Assembly (NCBI GenBank): GCA_910589635.1
Contig: CAJUTD010000107.1
Span: forward strand, 1-8,597
DNA from: an uncultured Lachnospiraceae bacterium
GTDB taxonomy: Bacteria > Bacillota > Clostridia > Lachnospirales > Lachnospiraceae
Direction of reading: 5' to 3'
DNA length: 8,597 nucleotides
The notes under the pieces are model-generated. The model worked only from the letters and a program-made list of their open reading frames with translations. It searched no databases and had not been told where the DNA came from. Each line of letters opens with the position of its first letter. The stretch's first letter is position 1. Shown in pieces: positions 4,914-8,597 of the stretch. The position numbers and the translations under genes were made by a program.

Positions 4914-5671
4914 GGGCATTTCTGAGAAAAGAATGGATGGAGTTTTGTCGGACCGGCCGTCTTCTGATTTTGCTGTTGATATTTACCTTATTTGGAATCA
5001 TGAATCCAGCATTGGCAAAGCTGACGCCCTGGCTGATGGAAACGCTTTCGGAATCCCTTGTGGATACAGGGCTTGTCCCTACGGCTGTTACAATAGACGC
5101 AATGACTTCATGGGCTCAATTTTATAAAAATATCCCGGTAGGGCTTATTATATTTATCCTGATAAGCAGCGGAGGTTTTACCGCTGAATATCAAAAAGGG
5201 ACATTGATTCCTGTGGTAACAAAAGGATTGTCCAGGCGAAAAATTGTGCTTGCAAAAGCGTTGGTGATGTTTGCCACATGGACGGCGCTGTATTTGCTCT
5301 GTTTCGGAATTACTTACGGATACAATGCGTATTTCTGGGACAACGGGATTGCAAGTGATTTGTTACTTGCCGCTGTCCTAACCTGGCTGTTTGGAGTATG
5401 GGTGATTGCGCTTTTGGTGTTTTTCTCAGCGATAGCGCAGAGCGGTACACAGGTGCTATTAGGAACTGGCGGGGTTGTCATGGGGGGATATATACTAAGC
5501 ATGTTCCCCAAACTTAGTACGTTTCTCCCGGTAAAACTCATGGATGGCATGTCTCTGCTGCAAGGGGCAGATAATCCAGATCATTATTCTGCCAGCATAG
5601 CGGTGGCAGGCCTTATGATACTCTTATGTATGGTGCTGGCAGTCGTTTTTTTTGACCGGAAACGGTTATAA
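4910..5671 (+). CDS. ABC-2 type permease, YxlG-like
   Basis: This 253-residue integral membrane protein has about six hydrophobic segments (roughly residues 17-36, 75-92, 115-136, 150-171, 181-199 and 228-248). An EYQKGTLIPVVTKGLSRRKIVLAK stretch (about 93-116) is the cytosolic coupling-type motif usual for ABC-2 permeases of the YxlG/NatB/EcsB-like class, where 'E-x-x-x-GT' is followed by 'SR-x-x-I-x-x-K'. The length is close to that of YxlG. It starts in the ATGA overlap with the ATPase. Its ribosome binding site is formed by the GGAGGTGGTGGG that also encodes the ATPase's final EVVG. It most likely forms the membrane channel of the first exporter with the 4017-4913 ATPase. A 28-base gap follows before the second ATPase, with no terminator seen. 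Confidence 0.88.
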   Translation: MRAFLRKEWMEFCRTGRLLILLLIFTLFGIMNPALAKLTPWLMETLSESLVDTGLVPTAVTIDAMTSWAQFYKNIPVGLIIFILISSGGFTAEYQKGTLIPVVTKGLSRRKIVLAKALVMFATWTALYLLCFGITYGYNAYFWDNGIASDLLLAAVLTWLFGVWVIALLVFFSAIAQSGTQVLLGTGGVVMGGYILSMFPKLSTFLPVKLMDGMSLLQGADNPDHYSASIAVAGLMILLCMVLAVVFFDRKRL

Positions 5672-5699
5672 TATTGAGCAAGTTCAAAGGAGAGAATTC

Positions 5700-6425
5700 A
5701 TGTTAAGGATTGAACATTTGACCAAGCATTATAAAGGGAGTAGCAAGGGGGTTACCGATCTGAGCCTGCATATTGCGCCGGGGGACATTTACGCGTTCAT
5801 CGGGCACAATGGCGCGGGAAAAACCACCACGTTAAAATGTGTGGCCGGCATTCAGGACTTTGATGCCGGAACAATACAAATCAGCGGGAGGGATATACGC
5901 AAAGACCCTCTTGCGTGTAAGCGTCAGTTTGCCTACATCCCTGACAATCCAGATTTATATGAGTACCTGACTGGCATTCAATATCTGAACTTTACGGCCG
6001 ATATATTCGGCGTTGGTGCAAGGGAGAGAGAGGAAAGAATTAGAACGTACGCAGAGGCATTTGAAATTACGGCATCCTTGGGCGATCTCATTTCCGCCTA
6101 TTCCCACGGTATGAAGCAGAAGCTGGCGCTGCTTTCCGCCCTGGTACATAAGCCTAAGCTCTTAATTCTGGATGAACCATTCGTTGGACTTGATCCGAAA
6201 GCGGCGGTGGTTCTCAAAGGCATTATGCACAGCATTTGTACAGAGGGCGGTGCTATTTTCTTTTCCACCCATGTACTGGAGGTGGCGGAGAAGCTTTGTA
6301 ATAAGGTGGCAATTATAAAGGACGGGACGCTGGTCGCCTCCGGCGATATGGAAATAATCGTGAAGCAGGGGCAGTCCCTGGAATCCATTTTCATGGAGGT
6401 GGTGGAGCATGCTGACACAAATTAG
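5700..6425 (+). CDS. Second ABC transporter ATP-binding protein
   Basis: This 241-residue ABC ATPase has Walker A GHNGAGKTT (residues 35-43), signature YSHGMKQ (134-140), Walker B LLILDEP with Glu159, D-loop VGLD, and switch His191. The Q-loop position is Asp again (YIPDNPDLYEYLTG), as in the first ATPase. It lacks the extra C-terminal domain of the first ATPase but ends in a similar LESIFMEVV tail. I chose ATG 5700, which has AAAGGAGAG (5686-5694) upstream, over a TTG at 5652 that lies within the preceding permease gene. It overlaps the next gene by 17 bases, which pairs it with that permease. It resembles EcsA-type and YxlF-type export ATPases. Probably it forms a second exporter, or both ATPases serve one larger complex; the sequence does not settle this. 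Confidence 0.92.
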   Translation: MLRIEHLTKHYKGSSKGVTDLSLHIAPGDIYAFIGHNGAGKTTTLKCVAGIQDFDAGTIQISGRDIRKDPLACKRQFAYIPDNPDLYEYLTGIQYLNFTADIFGVGAREREERIRTYAEAFEITASLGDLISAYSHGMKQKLALLSALVHKPKLLILDEPFVGLDPKAAVVLKGIMHSICTEGGAIFFSTHVLEVAEKLCNKVAIIKDGTLVASGDMEIIVKQGQSLESIFMEVVEHADTN

Positions 6426-7995
6426 AATACTGACCAAGCTGGAGCTTTGTAATCTGTATGGACTTAATGTCTTTCGTTTTTCCAAGGATAAAAAAGCGAA
6501 AAAGAAGTCTCTCAGTTTACTAGCCATCTGGGTCATACTGGTTGCCATGCTGGTTTTTTATGTGGGCGGCCTGACCTATGGGTTGATTTACTTAGGGTTG
6601 GAAGCGGCTGTTCCCGCCTATCTCATCAGCGTTTCTAGTTTACTGATTTTCATTTTCGACATACTCAAAGCGGGGAGCGTTATCTTCCGAAAGGAAGGAT
6701 ACGATATTCTGTGTGCGCTGCCGCTGTCAAAAGGAGCTGTAGTTGTCAGCCGTCTGTTAAAAATGTATATGGAAGATTTGCTTGTGACCTTGGCGGTGCT
6801 GCTTCCCGGTATGGTTGTATATGCATGGAATGTCCATCCGGGTGTTGGCTTTTATCTAACGGTGCTACTTTGTATAGGGAGCATCCCTCTTATCCCTATG
6901 GCTGCATCTATCTTCATTGGCGCACTGATTACCGGCATCTCCTCCCGTATGCGCCGCAAGAGCCTGGTAGCGGCAGGACTGTTAATTTTGGCAGTCTTAG
7001 GAATCATGTATGGGTCGTCACGGCTGTCGGCCATAGAGGGCAATATAGATTCGGAGATGTTGAAAAACCTGTCTGCGTCTATGATGTCGTTGTTAGGAAA
7101 GGTGTTTCCTCCGGCGGTCTGGTTTGGCGCATGCATAACCCGCGGGGATATTTTAGGTGGCGTGCTGTGTGCGGCTCTGTCTTTGGCGGTATTTGCAGTT
7201 GTAGCGGCAGGCGTTATCCTTTGCTTTCAAAAGGTTTGTCAAGGCCTTTATAGCAACGTTGCAAAGCACAATTATCAGATGGGAGCGCTCAAGGCAAACT
7301 CTGTTTTGTCCTCCTTGTGTAGACGGGAGTTCAGACGGTATTTTTCTTCCAGCATCTATGTGGCCAATACGATCATTGGTCCGATTATGGGCTGCGTTCT
7401 TTCCGGGGCGTTGCTTGTTACCGGTACAGAGACGTTGAAAAAGCTGTTGCCCCTGCCGATTGATATAGGGCAAGTGCTTCCATTTCTGATAGCCGGTGTA
7501 TTCTGCATGATGACCACCACGGCAACCTCCATCTCTATGGAGGGCAAAAACTGGTGGATTGTCAAGAGCCTGCCCCTATCTGCCAAAAATATTCTGGATG
7601 CAAAGATTCTCATGAATCTGTTACTGTTTTTACCTTTTTACTTGCTATCGGAGCTGTTTCTTATCTTTGCACTCAAACCGGGAACCGGGGAACTTCTGTG
7701 GCTGTTACTGATTCCCGCCGCGATAATCCTGTTTTCCTGTGTGTACGGCATCACAATCAACCTCCACTTACCCCTTCTGGAATGGGAGAGCGAGGTGCGC
7801 GTCGTCAAACAGAGCGCTTCCTCCATGCTTGGGAGTATGGGTGGCATTATCCTGGCAATTTTATGCGCCGTGGCTGTTGGAATTGTTCCTGAAGGATATG
7901 CTGCTTACCTAAAGGCCGGGATTTGTGTTGTAATCCTGACTGCAACCGCAGTCCTATACCATAAAAACAATCACTTCTTTTACCTGCGAGAATAA
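6409..7995 (+). CDS. Large polytopic membrane protein, ABC exporter permease
   Basis: This 528-residue protein has about twelve hydrophobic segments, including ones around residues 37-60, 66-86, 124-140, 146-176 and 186-202, and a final helix near 500-520. A Lys-rich stretch (KDKKAKKK, about 26-33) precedes the first helix, and a cytosolic segment with RKEGYDILCALPLSKG (about 94-109) recalls the coupling region of ABC-2 permeases. A second similar element, MEGKNWWIVKSLPLSAKNIL, lies in the C-terminal half, so the protein looks like two ABC-2-like halves fused. Long permeases of this type occur next to ABC ATPases in Firmicutes. The start lies within the end of the second ATPase gene, with GGAGGTGG (6395-6402) in that gene serving as binding site. 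Together with that ATPase it forms the second export unit; the substrate is unknown. Confidence 0.85.
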   Translation: MLTQIRILTKLELCNLYGLNVFRFSKDKKAKKKSLSLLAIWVILVAMLVFYVGGLTYGLIYLGLEAAVPAYLISVSSLLIFIFDILKAGSVIFRKEGYDILCALPLSKGAVVVSRLLKMYMEDLLVTLAVLLPGMVVYAWNVHPGVGFYLTVLLCIGSIPLIPMAASIFIGALITGISSRMRRKSLVAAGLLILAVLGIMYGSSRLSAIEGNIDSEMLKNLSASMMSLLGKVFPPAVWFGACITRGDILGGVLCAALSLAVFAVVAAGVILCFQKVCQGLYSNVAKHNYQMGALKANSVLSSLCRREFRRYFSSSIYVANTIIGPIMGCVLSGALLVTGTETLKKLLPLPIDIGQVLPFLIAGVFCMMTTTATSISMEGKNWWIVKSLPLSAKNILDAKILMNLLLFLPFYLLSELFLIFALKPGTGELLWLLLIPAAIILFSCVYGITINLHLPLLEWESEVRVVKQSASSMLGSMGGIILAILCAVAVGIVPEGYAAYLKAGICVVILTATAVLYHKNNHFFYLRE

Positions 7996-8045
7996 GATAT
8001 GAGTAAATAGCAAAATAAATTGAGAATTGCGGAGGTATTAGTATA

Positions 8046-8279
8046 ATGCAATTAGCGGATTTATCAAATGGGCCAGATTGGATTGTATGGGCTGTATTTA
8101 TTGTAATTACAATACTTTCCGTAGTCTTAATTTCAGGACATGGAAGTGGACTAGTTTCTGGTTATAACATGGCGACAAAAGAAGAAAAAGCTAAATATAA
8201 TGAAAAACGCCTGTGTTGGAAACCTTTTGGTAATATAAAAATAAAAAATGAGGAAAGTCAAAATAAAAAGCGTTATTGA
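8046..8279 (+). CDS. Short DUF3784-like membrane protein
   Basis: This 77-residue protein has one clear membrane helix (about residues 12-30) followed by the conserved SGYNMATKEEKAKYNEKRLC segment (38-57), which matches the DUF3784 family hallmark GYN-x-x-x-KEEK-x-x-Y-x-x-K-x-LC. Family members usually have about 100 residues, with further membrane helices after this motif. Here those are replaced by a short basic tail (IKIKNEESQNKKRY), so it is a C-terminally shortened version. No frameshift that would restore a longer protein is obvious. GGAGG (8031-8035) lies 10 bases before the ATG. It begins 50 bases after the permease gene with no terminator between, so it may be the operon's last gene, though its base composition is more AT-rich. 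Its function is unknown. The stop codon overlaps the -35 of the next promoter. Confidence 0.7.
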   Translation: MQLADLSNGPDWIVWAVFIVITILSVVLISGHGSGLVSGYNMATKEEKAKYNEKRLCWKPFGNIKIKNEESQNKKRY

Positions 8280-8314
8280 CATTGGTTGTAAATTTGCCAT
8301 AATATAAATTATGG
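8276..8314 (+). promoter_or_regulatory. Promoter candidate 1 with overlapping palindrome
   Basis: A perfect -35 TTGACA (8276-8281) lies 16 bp before CATAAT (8298-8303). The -10 falls in the left arm of a palindrome, CCATAAT (8297-8303) and ATTATGG (8308-8314), with a 4-base centre. A dimeric repressor bound there would block the promoter. The downstream gene is the VanR-type regulator. Confidence 0.55.
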
Positions 8315-8336
8315 AATCAGACGGCGGTTGAATTAC

Positions 8337-8370
8337 ATGACAGATTTTTGGAATATAATAATGACAGATT
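8337..8370 (+). promoter_or_regulatory. Direct repeats flanking a second -10 element upstream of the VanR-type gene
   Basis: ATGACAGATT occurs exactly at 8337-8346 and again at 8361-8370, a 24-bp period. A perfect TATAAT (8354-8359) lies between them; its -35 is poor (ATTACA, 8332-8337, spacing 16). OmpR-family regulators such as VanR bind direct repeats, so this could be an autoregulatory site that compensates for the weak -35. The factor that binds is inferred. Confidence 0.4.
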
Positions 8371-8395
8371 GATTGGCGTAGTAAGGAGCAATACA

Positions 8396-8597
8396 ATGAA
8401 TGAAAAAATATTAGTGGTTGATGATGAAAAAGAATTGGCCGATTTGGTTGAAGTTTACCTGAAAAACGATGGATATACCGTTTATAAATTTTACAACGGC
8501 ACGGATGCGTTAAAGTGTGTCGAGTCTACGCACTTGGATTTAGCCATATTAGATATTATGCTCCCGGATATTGATGGCTTTCAAATTTGCCAGAAAA
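8396..8597 (+). CDS. vanR: VanR-family response regulator, N-terminal receiver domain, cut by window end
   Basis: The first 67 residues form the beginning of a CheY-type receiver domain. KILVVDDEKELADLVEVYL gives the acidic pocket Asp9-Asp10, and LAILDIMLPD gives the phosphoacceptor Asp53. The sequence is very close to VanR proteins of the VanA/G-type glycopeptide-resistance systems as I recall them (ILIVDDEHEIADLVELYLKN..YTV..., ...DLAILDIMLP). The rest of the receiver and the OmpR-type winged-helix DNA-binding domain would lie outside the window. AAGGAG (8383-8388) precedes the ATG. A histidine kinase gene should follow. Many gut clostridia carry VanRS-like pairs without resistance genes, so resistance cannot be concluded. 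The neighbouring promoter elements suggest autoregulation. Family assignment is confident, the exact vanR type is not. Confidence 0.85.
   Translation, partial: MNEKILVVDDEKELADLVEVYLKNDGYTVYKFYNGTDALKCVESTHLDLAILDIMLPDIDGFQICQK

Noticed and set aside
5652..5699. TTG at 5652 as start of the second ATPase
   Set aside because: It lies inside the preceding permease gene without a binding site, while ATG 5700 has AAAGGAGAG and begins exactly at the conserved ABC domain start.
6162..6548. Minus-strand open frames across the second ATPase/permease junction
   Set aside because: They are antisense shadows of two overlapping, motif-supported genes.
6711..7253. 180-residue plus-strand open frame within the 528-aa permease gene
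   Set aside because: It is a frame-shifted shadow of the membrane protein, rich in Cys, Gly and Arg, with no start signal.

Overview
The window looks like the chromosome of a spore-forming Firmicute, most likely a Lachnospiraceae (Clostridium cluster XIVa) relative. The reasons are the 3' end of the sporulation protease gene spoIVB, strong AGGAGG-type ribosome binding sites, moderate to low GC, and typical gut-clostridial families (XRE-TPR regulator, paired ABC-2 exporters, DUF3784-like protein, VanR-type regulator). Every gene called is on the + strand. The genus cannot be fixed from this sequence alone.

Region 1 (1-2600) is accessory and scarred. The spoIVB 3' end (2-478) stops inside the left arm of a 206-bp structure (475-680) bounded by exact 15-bp inverted ends. 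This structure contains a strong terminator and two units of a palindromic repeat family. A third unit lies at 1678-1731, in direct orientation. Between the repeats sits an AT-rich two-gene module (777-1569) that looks like a GNAT-type toxin with its small antitoxin. Then come a small membrane-type remnant, an unrecognised reading frame (1919-2476), a phage-like gene with an in-frame stop, and a decayed second copy of the catalytic end of spoIVB (2516-2568). Usually spo0A follows spoIVB; here about 2 kb of foreign or decayed DNA does.

Region 2 (2615-7995) is a tight operon. A good promoter drives an XRE helix-turn-helix regulator with a TPR-like C-terminal domain. It is followed by a 67-aa two-helix PLDc_N/YxlE-like membrane protein, an ABC ATPase and ABC-2 permease resembling B. 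subtilis YxlF/YxlG, and then a second ABC ATPase with a 528-aa polytopic permease. Most junctions overlap or nearly touch. The likely job is regulated export, or immunity to envelope-active compounds; the substrate is unknown.

Region 3 (8046-8597) holds a short DUF3784-like membrane protein and an intergenic region. That region carries two promoter candidates, an 18-bp palindrome and a pair of 10-bp direct repeats. It leads into the N-terminal 67 residues of a VanR-family response regulator, cut by the window end. The partner kinase and any van resistance genes would lie beyond the window.
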